Positions 8,767 through 17,957 of a DNA stretch of 64,000 bases are shown here, one piece after another. Under the pieces are notes generated by a model, which did no database searches, had not been told where the DNA came from, and was given only the letters and a program-made list of their open reading frames with translations. Made by a program: the position numbers and the translations under genes. Origin of the DNA: Promicromonospora umidemergens (GTDB lineage: Bacteria > Actinomycetota > Actinomycetes > Actinomycetales > Cellulomonadaceae); assembly GCF_024171995.1 (NCBI RefSeq), contig NZ_JAMTCT010000023.1, positions 26,151 through 90,150 of the forward strand, written 5' to 3'. How positions within the stretch are numbered: the stretch's first letter is position 1; every line of letters begins with the position of its first letter.

Positions 8767-9248
8767 CCGGCACGAGCGATGACGGCCCGCCACGGTTCGA
8801 ACGGGTGGTGCGGCCACCGTCCGGGGCCGGGTCCAAGGCGGGCGGAGCTGACCACACCCGGCGCCCGTACGACCCCGAGCAGACCCGACGCAGGCTCGGC
8901 GACCTCGCGAGATTCGCCGCCCAGTCGGCGGAGATCGTGGCCGCCGGCCACGCAGCCTTTCACTCTGAGCGCGCCTGGATGACGCGCGCGGCTGCGACGT
9001 ACTTGATCATCGAGGTCGCGACCGTCTGCGAAAAGCTGCACGGACGCGTGCGGGACCACTTCTCCGAGGTGCCCTGGCGCAGGATCGCCGGGATGCGGAA
9101 CATAGCGGCCCACGCATACGACGAGGTGAACGACGAGGTCGTCTGGGACGTGCTCGCGGTCTTTGTCCCGCAGCTGGCACGCGACCTCAGCCTGCCGGCG
9201 CGGCCCGGCGACCAGGTAGTGCTGCCGCCAGGCCTCGACACCGCCTGA
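8763..9248 (+). CDS. hepT: HepT-like toxin ribonuclease (HEPN, DUF86)
   Basis: The 161-residue protein is a HEPN-family helical protein. The RX4HXY ribonuclease motif is present as RNIAAHAY, with Arg112, His117 and Tyr119; this tyrosine is the known AMPylation target in HepT families. The first 34 or so residues (Gly/Pro-rich) are an extension compared with typical HepT proteins, which start near YDPEQTRRRL. The start is the GTG overlapping the mntA stop. HepT toxins cleave RNA until modified by MntA, forming a type VII toxin-antitoxin pair. Expression in this host is unproven. Confidence 0.8.
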   Translation: MTGTSDDGPPRFERVVRPPSGAGSKAGGADHTRRPYDPEQTRRRLGDLARFAAQSAEIVAAGHAAFHSERAWMTRAAATYLIIEVATVCEKLHGRVRDHFSEVPWRRIAGMRNIAAHAYDEVNDEVVWDVLAVFVPQLARDLSLPARPGDQVVLPPGLDTA

Positions 9249-9259
9249 ACGACCGTCGG

Positions 9260-9378
9260 CGAGTGCAGACTTCGTCGCGCCCGCGATCGGCGAGTGCAGA
9301 GCTAGATGCGGATAGCGACCCTGTATCCGCAACCAACTCTGCACTCGGCGGATCCGGGTGCGACCAAGTCTGCACTCG
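9260..9378. repeat. 55-nt imperfect palindrome with four internal CGAGTGCAGA copies
   Basis: The arms 9260-9314 and 9324-9378 pair with a 9-base loop. Each arm contains CGAGTGCAGA twice, so the 10-mer occurs four times, two per orientation. The element fills the gap between convergent hepT and the prenyl synthase gene, where it could end transcription from both sides. Confidence 0.75.
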
Positions 9379-9418
9379 GGCGGCGGGACCGGCGGCGGGG
9401 ACCGGCGGCCGGGCCTCC

Positions 9419-10507
9419 TCAGACCGCTCGGTCCGCCAGGACCTGGGCGAACTGCTCCAGCGACTCCTTGACCGGGCCCTCCGGCAGAGGCGCCAGCTCC
9501 GCCGAGGCGGCGCGTGCCCACTGGACGGCCAGCTCCCGCGTCTCGGCCAGCACCGCGTGCGCGCGCAGCCGCCCCACGGCGGCGTTCAGGGCCTCGTCGG
9601 AGGTCAGGTCGCCGTCGAGCGTCGCGAGCAGGTCCCGGTCGTCGGAGGTGGCGGCGTCCGTAGCGACGTGCTGCCGCAGCAGCAGCACCGGCATCGTCGG
9701 CACGTGCTCGCGCAGGTCGGTTCCCGGCGTCTTGCCCGACGTCTCGCCGGACGAGGCGATATCGAGCACGTCGTCGGCGAGCTGGAACGCGACGCCCACC
9801 TTCTCGCCGTACGCGCCCACCGCCTCGATGTGCGCCTCCGGCGCCCCGGCGAGCATCGCCCCCAGGCGGGCCGACGCCGACAGCAGGGCTGCCGTCTTGT
9901 CGGACAGCACCTGCAGGTAGTGCGCCACCGGGTCCTCGCCGTCGTCCGGGCCCATCGTCTCGTGCAGCTGCCCGAGGCACATCCGCTCGAACGTCTTGGA
10001 CTGCAGGATCACCGCCTCGGGCCCCAGCTCGGCCACGAGCGCGGACGCCCGGGCGAACAGCAGGTCGCCCACGAGGATCGCCACCGAGTTGCCCCACACC
10101 ATGTGGGCCGCCGGCGCCCCGCGCCGCATCGGCGCGGAGTCCATGACGTCGTCGTGGTACAGCGACGCGACCTGTGTCAGCTCCACCACCACCGCTGCGT
10201 CCACGACACCGGGCAGCGACCCGTCCCCCAGCTCACCCGTCAGCAGGGTGAGCAGGGGACGGAACCGCTTGCCGCCCGCGTCGATGAGGTGCCGGGAGGC
10301 ACCGTCGGCCAGCTTGTCGGTGCTGGCGACGGCCTCGAGGAGCACCTCGTCGACCCCGGTCAGCCGGTCCGCGAGGCGCGAAGCCAGCTCCGGGTCGGTG
10401 ATCGGCAGGCCGAGCGCGTTGGGATCGGGCAGGTCGGTCGGAGCGGCCGGAGGGGCAGACGCCGACGTACCCGTCGTCGTCTGATGCGGCAGCGGTACGG
10501 AGGTCAC
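9419..10507 (-). CDS. Long-chain polyprenyl diphosphate synthase (menaquinone side chain)
   Basis: The 362-residue trans-prenyltransferase condenses isopentenyl diphosphate units into the polyprenyl diphosphate used by MenA. The first Asp-rich motif is HDDVMD (Asp119, 120, 123) and the second is FQLADDVLD (Asp245, 246, 249); GGKRFRP for substrate phosphate binding precedes them. About 50 extra Pro/Ala-rich residues lead the catalytic core. The GTG start overlaps the nuoN stop by four bases, so the gene closes the reductase-nuo operon. A heptaprenyl- to nonaprenyl-diphosphate product is expected from the taxon; the exact chain length cannot be read from sequence. Confidence 0.88.
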   Translation of the reverse strand: MTSVPLPHQTTTGTSASAPPAAPTDLPDPNALGLPITDPELASRLADRLTGVDEVLLEAVASTDKLADGASRHLIDAGGKRFRPLLTLLTGELGDGSLPGVVDAAVVVELTQVASLYHDDVMDSAPMRRGAPAAHMVWGNSVAILVGDLLFARASALVAELGPEAVILQSKTFERMCLGQLHETMGPDDGEDPVAHYLQVLSDKTAALLSASARLGAMLAGAPEAHIEAVGAYGEKVGVAFQLADDVLDIASSGETSGKTPGTDLREHVPTMPVLLLRQHVATDAATSDDRDLLATLDGDLTSDEALNAAVGRLRAHAVLAETRELAVQWARAASAELAPLPEGPVKESLEQFAQVLADRAV

Positions 10508-12285
10508 GGCACGAACTTACTTGCCTGTTCCACCAGACCGAGAACCGGAGACGGGAACACGCCGAGAATCACTGTCGCGATCGCACACACTGCGATGGCC
10601 ACAGCCGCCGGCCCACGGGACCGCACCACGGTCACCACGATCCGCTGCGCGCTCGTGACCCGCACCTTGGTCAGGGTGGCGGCCGCGCCGGCCGAGACCG
10701 CACCACCGCTCGTCGGGACCGCATCCTCGCTGGTCGAGCCGGTCGAGAGCCCGGCCTCGACAGCCTCGGTCCCCGTCGACTCCGGCTCGTCCGGCGCCTT
10801 CTGGAACACCATGACGACCAGGACCCGCACGTAGAACGCGACAGCGACCACCGACGCGAGCACGCCGAGGACCGCGAGCCACCACAGACCACCCGTCGTC
10901 GCCCCGGTGAACGCGCCGAACTTGGCGATGAACCCGGCGGTGAGCGGGATGCCGGCCATCGACAGCAGGAACAGCGCGAACGCGGCGGTGAGCCACGGGG
11001 CCTTGCGGCCAAGCCCTGCCCACTGCGCGATCTCCGTCGCCTCGCCGAGCACCACCCCTTCGCCCTCACCCACTGGGCCGTTGTCCTCGCCGGTGCCCGA
11101 GGTGATCCGGCGCTCGCGCACCAGCGTGACCACGGCGAACGCGCCGATCGTCGCGAGGCCGTAGGCGAGCAGGTAGAAGAGCGTCGACGACTGCACCGGA
11201 GCGTTGAAGCCCGCGATGCCGACCAGCAGGAAGCCCGCGTGCGCGATCGACGAGTAGGCCAGCAGGCGCTTCACATCGGTCTGGACCATCCCCACCACGG
11301 TGCCGACCACCATCGTCAGGATCGCGACCACGACGATGACGATCTGCAGCTGGCGCATGATGTCCGGGCTGACGCCCCCCACCCCGATCGAGATGCGGTA
11401 CAGCACCTCCACGAGCGCCGCGACGGCCGCGACCTTGGTGCACGCCGCCATGAACCCGGTGATCGGCGTAGGTGCGCCCGTGTAGACGTCGGGCGTCCAG
11501 GCGTGGAACGGCACCGCGCCGACCTTGAACAGCAGGCCGACGACGACCAGCAGGACGCCGGACACGAGCAGCACGCTCATGCCCTCCAGCGGCAGGCCCT
11601 GCTGCACCCGCTGGGCGATCTCGAGCAGGCGGACCGTACCGGCGAACCCGTAGATCAGCGCGACACCGAAGATGAACAGCGCCGAGGCGAACGCGCCCAG
11701 CAGGAAGTACTTGGCCGCCGCCTCCTGCGACAGGAGCCGACGCCGGCGCGCCGTCGCGCACAGCACGTACAGCGGGAGCGACAGCACCTCCAGCGCGATG
11801 AACATGACGATGAGGTCGTCGGTGGAGGCGAACAGCATCATGCCGCCCACCGCGAAGAGCAGGAGGGGGTAGATCTCGGTCTGCTCAAGGCCGGAGCGCC
11901 GGGCCAGGTCCTCGTACGGGGTGCCGGGCACTGCCGACGCAGCGGGCGCGAACGCATCCTGCCCGGTCGTCGTGCGGTCGGCCACGACGAGCACGCCGAG
12001 GAAGGCAAGCACGGCGATGATGCCCTGCGCGCCGAGCGCGAACGGCGTGAGGGTCAGGCTGCCGCCCACCACCTGCACGGGCTGCACCACGATCTGCGGC
12101 CACAGGACCGCGATGAACGCGAACGCTCCGGCCAGGGCCGCCAGGGCCAGCACGATCTGGGTCGTGCGGCGGACCTTCTCCGGTACGAAGGCCTCGATGA
12201 GCACACCGACCACGCCCGCGCCCAGCACCACGATCAGCGGTGCGAGGGCGAGCCAGTCGATCTCGGGTGCCACGAACTCGGTCAC
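10504..12285 (-). CDS. nuoN: NADH-quinone oxidoreductase subunit N
   Basis: The 593-residue antiporter-like membrane subunit of complex I is one of three proton-pumping modules (with NuoL and NuoM). It has about 14 hydrophobic segments; the Lys-containing helix region (FKVGAVPFHAWTPDVYTGAP) is typical of NuoN. It is longer than many homologues (about 480-550) because of a Gly/Ser/Glu-rich insert at about 505-545 before the last membrane helices. That insert is encoded partly by a GTCGAGCCGGTCGAGA-type dispersed repeat. The GTG start overlaps the nuoM stop by four bases. Confidence 0.95.
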   Translation of the reverse strand: MTEFVAPEIDWLALAPLIVVLGAGVVGVLIEAFVPEKVRRTTQIVLALAALAGAFAFIAVLWPQIVVQPVQVVGGSLTLTPFALGAQGIIAVLAFLGVLVVADRTTTGQDAFAPAASAVPGTPYEDLARRSGLEQTEIYPLLLFAVGGMMLFASTDDLIVMFIALEVLSLPLYVLCATARRRRLLSQEAAAKYFLLGAFASALFIFGVALIYGFAGTVRLLEIAQRVQQGLPLEGMSVLLVSGVLLVVVGLLFKVGAVPFHAWTPDVYTGAPTPITGFMAACTKVAAVAALVEVLYRISIGVGGVSPDIMRQLQIVIVVVAILTMVVGTVVGMVQTDVKRLLAYSSIAHAGFLLVGIAGFNAPVQSSTLFYLLAYGLATIGAFAVVTLVRERRITSGTGEDNGPVGEGEGVVLGEATEIAQWAGLGRKAPWLTAAFALFLLSMAGIPLTAGFIAKFGAFTGATTGGLWWLAVLGVLASVVAVAFYVRVLVVMVFQKAPDEPESTGTEAVEAGLSTGSTSEDAVPTSGGAVSAGAAATLTKVRVTSAQRIVVTVVRSRGPAAVAIAVCAIATVILGVFPSPVLGLVEQASKFVP

Positions 12286-13865
12286 TTGTCGCTCCCCATC
12301 TCCGTGGCGGCGTCCGCCGGTTCGTCGACCGTCGTGAGGGCCACCGACTGCTCGGCCGGCGCGTTCACGTAGGTCAGGGCCAGGCCCGGCACAAGGCCGA
12401 GCACCAGGAGTCCGGCCACGAGCGGCGCCGCGACGACGCGCTCACGGACGTGCAGGTCGGGCAGGCCTTCGAGGCCTGCGGCCGGTGCTCCGGTGAAGAT
12501 CTTCTGGTAGGTCAGCAGCACGTAGATCGCGGCAAGGACCACGCCGGGTATCGCGGCGATCGCCCACCCGGCCGATCCGGCGGGCGAGCCGCCGAACGCG
12601 CCGATCAGCACCATGATCTCGCTGACGAACGTGGCCAGGCCGGGCAGCGACAGCGTCGCGAGGCCCGCGACGAGGAACGTCCCGGCGAGCACCGGCGTGA
12701 CCGATCGCAGGCCGCTGTAGTCGGAGATCTTCTGCGACTTCTCCGGGTGCCGGGAGATCAGGAACCCGGCCACCAGGAACAGCGCACCGGTCGCCAGCCC
12801 GTGGTTGAGCATCATGAAGCTCGACCCGGCGGTCCCCAGCGGCGTGAACGTGAAGATGCCAAGGATGATGAAGCCGAAGTGGCTCACCGACGTCCAGCCG
12901 ACCAGCCGCAGCAGGTCGGTCTGCATGATCGCCATGATCGCGCCGTACAGCACGGAGATCACGGCGAGCACGATCACGAGCGGCGCGGCCCAGCGGGAGG
13001 CCTCCGGGAACAGCGGCAGGCACAGCGTCAGCATGCCGAACGTGCCGACCTTGTCCAGCACACAGATCAGGAGGGTGGAGGTGCCAGGGGTGGCATTCCC
13101 CGCGACGTCGGGCAACCAGCTGTGCACGGGCACCATGGGCGCCTTGATCGCGAAGGCGATGAAGAATCCGACGAACATCAGGCGTTCGGCGGTGGTACCC
13201 AGGTCGATCGCGGCCAGCTCGTCCACGAGGAACGCCCGGCTCGGGTCGATGCCCGCACCGATGCCGAGGAAGTACAGCGCGATCACCGCCGCGAGCATGA
13301 TCAGCCCGCCGCCCAGGCTGAACATCAGGAACTTCACCGCGGCCTTGCGCCGACCTGCACCCTGCCCGAACCCACCGATGAGGAAGTAGGCCGGGATCAG
13401 CATGGCCTCGAACAGCACGTAGAACAGGAACACGTCGCGGGCGGCGAACACCGCCACCATGAACGCCTGGAGCAGGAGCACCAGACCGACGAACTTGCGC
13501 AGCCGGACTTCGTCCCTGCCCTGCTCCTTCCACGCGGCCAGCAGCACCAGCGGCACCAGCAGCACGGAGAGCGCCACCAGCAGCAGGCCGACGCCGTCGA
13601 CCCCCACCGCGTACGAGGCACCGATCTGCGGGATCCACGGGTGGACGGCTCCGAGCTGGTGCTCGGCGGCGGCGCCCGTGTCGAAGGCGACGAACGCGCC
13701 GACGAGCAGGGCCACCTCCACCAGCGAGAACAGGAGCGCCAGCGGGCGGGCGAGGCCTGTCCCCGCGCTCGCCGGGCCCGTGCGGGACCGGACGAGCGCG
13801 CTCAGCCCCACCACGGCCGCGCCGACCAGCGGCCATGCGATGAGCACGGTCAGCCAGGGAAACAT
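12282..13865 (-). CDS. nuoM: NADH-quinone oxidoreductase subunit M
   Basis: The 527-residue antiporter-like membrane subunit of complex I has about 14 transmembrane helices. The chosen ATG (MFPWLTVL) has GGAGGAG directly upstream and follows the nuoL stop by 11 bases; the reading frame is open further upstream, but that extension overlaps nuoL and is Arg-rich. Conserved features include the Pro-rich helix region FAIKAPMVPVHSWLPD and the Lys/Glu positions of proton channels. It acts with NuoL and NuoN in the membrane arm. Confidence 0.95.
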   Translation of the reverse strand: MFPWLTVLIAWPLVGAAVVGLSALVRSRTGPASAGTGLARPLALLFSLVEVALLVGAFVAFDTGAAAEHQLGAVHPWIPQIGASYAVGVDGVGLLLVALSVLLVPLVLLAAWKEQGRDEVRLRKFVGLVLLLQAFMVAVFAARDVFLFYVLFEAMLIPAYFLIGGFGQGAGRRKAAVKFLMFSLGGGLIMLAAVIALYFLGIGAGIDPSRAFLVDELAAIDLGTTAERLMFVGFFIAFAIKAPMVPVHSWLPDVAGNATPGTSTLLICVLDKVGTFGMLTLCLPLFPEASRWAAPLVIVLAVISVLYGAIMAIMQTDLLRLVGWTSVSHFGFIILGIFTFTPLGTAGSSFMMLNHGLATGALFLVAGFLISRHPEKSQKISDYSGLRSVTPVLAGTFLVAGLATLSLPGLATFVSEIMVLIGAFGGSPAGSAGWAIAAIPGVVLAAIYVLLTYQKIFTGAPAAGLEGLPDLHVRERVVAAPLVAGLLVLGLVPGLALTYVNAPAEQSVALTTVDEPADAATEMGSDK

Positions 13866-13876
13866 CTCTCCTCCGA

Positions 13877-15811
13877 TCACTGGGCACCACCGAGGCCGAC
13901 GACGAGCCAGGCGACGACGGCGATCACGAGGACGCCACCCGCCATGCCGGCCGCGTACGAGCGGACGTAACCGCTCTGCGCCTTCCGGAACACCGCGCCG
14001 AACCACGACAGCACCTGGGGCAGCAGGCTCCAGCCACGGTCGACGACGTCACGGTCACCTACCTGGAGCAGGCGGGCCACCCCGTGCGCCGGCTTCAGCA
14101 CCAGCGTCTCGTTGGCGGCGTCCTGGTACAGGTCCCTGCGGGCCGCCCGGGTCAGGAAGGAGCCGCGCGGCGCCTCCTCCGGCACGAGGCTCATCGCGTA
14201 CATCCGGAACGCCAGCAGCGCCCCGAGCACCACGACCACGAGCGTGCTGGTGATGATCACGGGCACCGGGAGCACCGGCTCGTGGTGCTCGGCGTGCCCG
14301 ACCACCGGCTCCAGCCAGGTGACGAACGTGCCGCCGACACCGAGCACCAGGCCCAGCGCGGCCGAGCCGACACCGAGGAACACCAGGGGCCACCACATCA
14401 GCGGCGAGCCCTCGTGCGGGTGCTGGTTCTCCGTCCAGCGCGGACGGCGTCCACCGAACGTCATGAAGAACAGGCGGGTCATGTAGAACGCGGTGATCCC
14501 GGCGCCGAGCACCGCGACGGTGCCGAACACCCAGGCCCGCCACGGCTGGCCCTCAACGGGTATGAAGGCCGCCTCGATGATCCCGTCCTTCGACCAGAAG
14601 CCGGAGAACGGCGGGATCCCGAGGATCGCGAGCCAGCCCAGGCCCATGGTGATCCACGTGATGGGCAGGAACCGCGACAGGCCGCCGAAGCGCCGCATGT
14701 CGGTCTGGTCCCCCATCGCGTGCATCACCGAGCCGGCACCGAGGAACAGTCCCGCCTTGAAGAAGCCGTGCGTGAGGAGGTGGAAGATCGCGAACGCGTA
14801 CCCGGCCGGGCCGAGGCCCGCCGCGAGCATCATGTAGCCGATCTGCGACATCGTGGAGGCGGCCAGCGCCTTCTTGATGTCGTCCTTCGCGGTACCTACC
14901 ACGGCACCGAACAGCAGGGTCACGGCCCCCACGATCACCACGACCAGCTGCGCCGTCGGGGCGGCCTCGAGGATCGGGCCGGAGCGCACCATGAGGTAGA
15001 CGCCGGCGGTGACCATCGTGGCGGCGTGGATGAGCGCGGACACCGGCGTCGGGCCGGCCATCGCGTCGCCCAGCCAGGCCTGCAGCGGGAACTGCGCCGA
15101 CTTGCCGCACGCGGCGAGCAGCAGACACAGGCCGATGGCGGTGGCGGTGCCCTCCGACAGCGAGCCGAGGGTGTCGTCGGACAGGGTGGTCGCGAAGTCG
15201 AGGGCGCCCGTGCCCGCGAACAGCAGCGCCATCGCCGCGATGAGGCCCATGTCGCCGATGCGGTTCATGACGAACGCCTTCTTCGCCGCCACCGCGTTCT
15301 CGCGGGCGGAGGGCCGCCCCGTGTCCCAGAACCCGATGAGCAGGTAGGACGCGAGACCCACGCCCTCCCAGCCCACGAAGAGCAGGAGGTAGGAGTCGGC
15401 GAGGACCAGCGTCAGCATGGCCGCGACGAACAGGTTCAGGTACGCGAAGAACCGGCGCCGGTGCGGGTCGTGGTCCATGTAGGCGACCGAGTACACGTGG
15501 ATGAGCGTGCCGACGAAGGTCACGAGCATCACGAAGACCAGGGACAGCGGGTCCAGCCGGAGGCCGAGGTCCACGTCCAGGCCGCCCGCGGACAGCCAGG
15601 TCCACAGGTGGTGGTCGACGGAACGCTCCTCGGCGGGCGTGCCGATCATGCGGAACATCAGGATGAAGCCGATGACTCCGGAGGCGGCAGAGGCCGCCAC
15701 CCCGAGCCAGTGGCCCCAGCGGTCGGTGGCCTTGCCACCCAGCAGCAGGATCGCTGCGCCGATCAGCGGGATGCCGATCAGCCAGGGGGCGAGCCCGATC
15801 ACGTCGTTCAC
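13877..15811 (-). CDS. nuoL: NADH-quinone oxidoreductase subunit L
   Basis: The 644-residue distal antiporter-like subunit of complex I includes the long lateral helix and terminal membrane segments. Family motifs are clear: the loop LFVGWEGVGLASYLLIGFW and GKSAQFPLQAWLGDAMAGPT. The GTG start has GAAGGG about seven bases upstream. A 99-bp gap containing a dispersed repeat separates it from nuoK, whereas most nuo genes here overlap by one to four bases. Confidence 0.95.
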   Translation of the reverse strand: MNDVIGLAPWLIGIPLIGAAILLLGGKATDRWGHWLGVAASAASGVIGFILMFRMIGTPAEERSVDHHLWTWLSAGGLDVDLGLRLDPLSLVFVMLVTFVGTLIHVYSVAYMDHDPHRRRFFAYLNLFVAAMLTLVLADSYLLLFVGWEGVGLASYLLIGFWDTGRPSARENAVAAKKAFVMNRIGDMGLIAAMALLFAGTGALDFATTLSDDTLGSLSEGTATAIGLCLLLAACGKSAQFPLQAWLGDAMAGPTPVSALIHAATMVTAGVYLMVRSGPILEAAPTAQLVVVIVGAVTLLFGAVVGTAKDDIKKALAASTMSQIGYMMLAAGLGPAGYAFAIFHLLTHGFFKAGLFLGAGSVMHAMGDQTDMRRFGGLSRFLPITWITMGLGWLAILGIPPFSGFWSKDGIIEAAFIPVEGQPWRAWVFGTVAVLGAGITAFYMTRLFFMTFGGRRPRWTENQHPHEGSPLMWWPLVFLGVGSAALGLVLGVGGTFVTWLEPVVGHAEHHEPVLPVPVIITSTLVVVVLGALLAFRMYAMSLVPEEAPRGSFLTRAARRDLYQDAANETLVLKPAHGVARLLQVGDRDVVDRGWSLLPQVLSWFGAVFRKAQSGYVRSYAAGMAGGVLVIAVVAWLVVGLGGAQ

Positions 15812-15910
15812 GTCTCTACCCTTCAGAAGTCTTGTTGGTGGGTGAGTCTGCGGTTCCGCTGCGGGCGAGTGCCTCGTTCCTCGGCCCTCACCCTCCGCTT
15901 CACCTCCGCC
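15812..15910. repeat. Repeat-bearing 99-bp spacer between nuoL and nuoK
   Basis: The spacer has GTGGGTGAG near one end and its complement CTCACCCAC at the other, so it can fold on itself. It holds a 32-base sequence (15863-15894) that recurs exactly at 63922-63953. No open frame is evident. It looks like a dispersed palindromic element inserted into the nuo operon. Confidence 0.7.
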
Positions 15911-16210
15911 TCACCCACGGAGCAGGTTGACGTCGTCGACCGAGGCCGAGCGGCGGGTACGGAAGATCGTCACGATGATCGCCAGGCCGACGACGACCTC
16001 GGCGGCGGCGACGACCATGACGAAGAAGGCGAGCACCTGGCCCGTCAGGTCGCCGTGCATCCTGGCGAAGGTGACGAAGGCGAGGTTCGTCGCGTTGAGC
16101 ATGAGTTCCACACCCATGAACACGACTATCGCGTTGCGGCGCAGCAGCACGGTCGTCGCCCCGATGGCGAAGAGCACGGCGGCCAGGACCACGTAGTTGG
16201 TGATGTCCAT
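15911..16210 (-). CDS. nuoK: NADH-quinone oxidoreductase subunit K
   Basis: The 99-residue subunit has three membrane helices, the usual length for NuoK. The conserved Glu in [15 protein letters not shown] and a second in helix 3 ([11 protein letters not shown]) form part of the proton path. The ATG overlaps the nuoJ stop by one base (TGATG), so translation is coupled. Confidence 0.95.
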   Translation of the reverse strand: MDITNYVVLAAVLFAIGATTVLLRRNAIVVFMGVELMLNATNLAFVTFARMHGDLTGQVLAFFVMVVAAAEVVVGLAIIVTIFRTRRSASVDDVNLLRG

Positions 16211-17031
16211 CAGGCGTCCCTCTCCGACTCAGGGGTCGAGCTCGTCGCCCCGCGGGTCGAGCTCGTCGAGACCACGACCGCCGGCCCCTCCGGCGCGGGC
16301 CGCTCCTGCCCGCGGATGCGCAGCACGCGCGACACCGACTGCGGCACCTGCTCGCCGTCCGGGCCGAGCGCGGGGGTGTCCATCGCGTTGGACCGGGCGT
16401 AGACGCCGGGCGGCGGCAGCGGGGTGAGCACCACGCCGTCGGGCAGCGCCTTGATGCGCCTGTCGGCCACCGACTCCTGCGTCTGCTTCGGCGTGAGCCG
16501 GCGCCGGTGCGTCAGCACCAGCGCGCCGACCGCCGCCGTCACGAGCAGCACCCCGACGGCCTCCATGGCCAGCACGTAGTCGCCGAACAGCACGCGCGCC
16601 AGCGCCTGCGGGTTCGCGACACCACCTGGGTCGCCCCCGCCCAGCCCAGCGGCGGGCGGGAACGTCGCGTTCGCCACCACGCCGCCGAGGATCACGGCGA
16701 GGCCGATGCCGATGAGCACGCCGATCCAGCGCTGCCCCCGGATGGTCTCGGTGAGCGAGTCGGACGCGTCGACGCCGACCAGCATCAGCACGAACAGGAA
16801 CAGCATCATCACCGCACCCGTGTACACGACGACCTGGACGACGCCGAGGAACGGCGCCTCCTGCGCGATGTACAGGATCGCCATGCTGACCATGACGAAC
16901 ACCAGGCACATCGCCGCGTGCACCGCCCGCTTCACGAACAGCAGGCCCAGCGCGGCGAGCACCATGAGCGGCGCGATCACCCAGAACAGGACGGTCTCGC
17001 CGCCCGAGATCTCGAGCCCAGCGGGGGTCAT
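16210..17031 (-). CDS. nuoJ: NADH-quinone oxidoreductase subunit J
   Basis: The 273-residue subunit has five membrane helices in the first 170 residues ([19 protein letters not shown] is the family hallmark), followed by a long polar tail of about 90 residues. The tail ends with [18 protein letters not shown]. This end is encoded by a GGTCGAGCTCGTCGAGACC-type dispersed repeat, so it has probably grown by repeat insertion. The GTG/ATG region overlaps the nuoI stop by four bases. Confidence 0.93.
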   Translation of the reverse strand: MTPAGLEISGGETVLFWVIAPLMVLAALGLLFVKRAVHAAMCLVFVMVSMAILYIAQEAPFLGVVQVVVYTGAVMMLFLFVLMLVGVDASDSLTETIRGQRWIGVLIGIGLAVILGGVVANATFPPAAGLGGGDPGGVANPQALARVLFGDYVLAMEAVGVLLVTAAVGALVLTHRRRLTPKQTQESVADRRIKALPDGVVLTPLPPPGVYARSNAMDTPALGPDGEQVPQSVSRVLRIRGQERPAPEGPAVVVSTSSTRGATSSTPESERDA

Positions 17032-17957
17032 GCCCTCACCCCCGTGCCGGTGCGCGGGCCGGTCGAGGCCCCCGCGGTGAGGTCCGCCGCGGACGTCGAG
17101 CCGGGCTCGCTGGTCGCACGCGCGCCGGTCTCGACAGCGTTCACCTGAGTACCGTCGGCCAGGACCCGCACCGACCCGACTGCTGCCGCGCCGGCCGACT
17201 TCTCGGCCGCGCCGGGACCCTCTTCCGGGCGCAGCTCGTGCTGCCGCTGCGTGGGCGCCGGCGCCTTGCCGGACGACACCGCCTCGGCCGCGTCCAGCGT
17301 CGGGTCGTCCGGCCGCTGTTCGCGGACCCAGTCGACCTGCGCCGCCGTCGGGCCGAGGACGTCACCGCTGTAGTAGTCGGTGTCCGTGGTGCCCTCCACC
17401 ATGGGGTGGGGCGCCGCCAGCATGCCCTCGGAGAGCGGGGCCAGCAGGTCCTGCTTCTCGTAGATCATGCCGGCGCGCGTCTTGCCGGCCAGCTCGAAGT
17501 CGTTCGTCATCGTCAGGGCGCGCGTCGGGCAGGCCTCGATGCACAGCCCGCAGAAGATGCAGCGCAGGTAGTTGATCTGGTAGACGGCGCCGTACCGCTC
17601 GCCGGGGCTCATGTGCGCCCCCTTCGAGTCGTCCGCGTTCACCTGGAGGCCCGCGTTCTGCGGCAGTGCCGCGTTGGAGGCGCCCTCCACATAGATCGCG
17701 TCCGCCGGGCACGCCCAGGCGCACAGCTCGCAACCGATGCACTTCTCCAGCCCGTCGGCGTACCGGTTGAGCTGGTGACGGCCGTGGAACCGACGCTGGG
17801 TCGGCACCTTCTTGCGCGGGTACTGCTCCGTGACCGTGGGCTTGAACATCGACGACAGCGTCACGCCGAAGCCCGCGACGGGGGCGAACATCTCCCCGAT
17901 GGCCCCGGGCTGGGGACGCAGGGGCTGGTACTCGCCTTCCTGGTGCTCACTCACCAT
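17028..17957 (-). CDS. nuoI: NADH-quinone oxidoreductase subunit I (2x[4Fe-4S])
   Basis: The 309-residue ferredoxin-like subunit carries clusters N6a and N6b. The ligand motifs are [12 protein letters not shown] (from Cys73) and [12 protein letters not shown] (from Cys133). The family core ends near residue 215. About 90 Ala/Gly/Thr/Glu-rich residues follow, low in complexity and unlike the usual 180-residue NuoI. The start overlaps nuoH by 11 bases. The extension is probably a disordered tail rather than a second enzyme domain. Confidence 0.94.
   Translation of the reverse strand: MVSEHQEGEYQPLRPQPGAIGEMFAPVAGFGVTLSSMFKPTVTEQYPRKKVPTQRRFHGRHQLNRYADGLEKCIGCELCAWACPADAIYVEGASNAALPQNAGLQVNADDSKGAHMSPGERYGAVYQINYLRCIFCGLCIEACPTRALTMTNDFELAGKTRAGMIYEKQDLLAPLSEGMLAAPHPMVEGTTDTDYYSGDVLGPTAAQVDWVREQRPDDPTLDAAEAVSSGKAPAPTQRQHELRPEEGPGAAEKSAGAAAVGSVRVLADGTQVNAVETGARATSEPGSTSAADLTAGASTGPRTGTGVRA

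Noticed and set aside
14084..16402. Long plus-strand frame opposite nuoL-nuoJ
   Set aside because: Composition is typical of an antisense shadow; the minus strand encodes well conserved complex I subunits.
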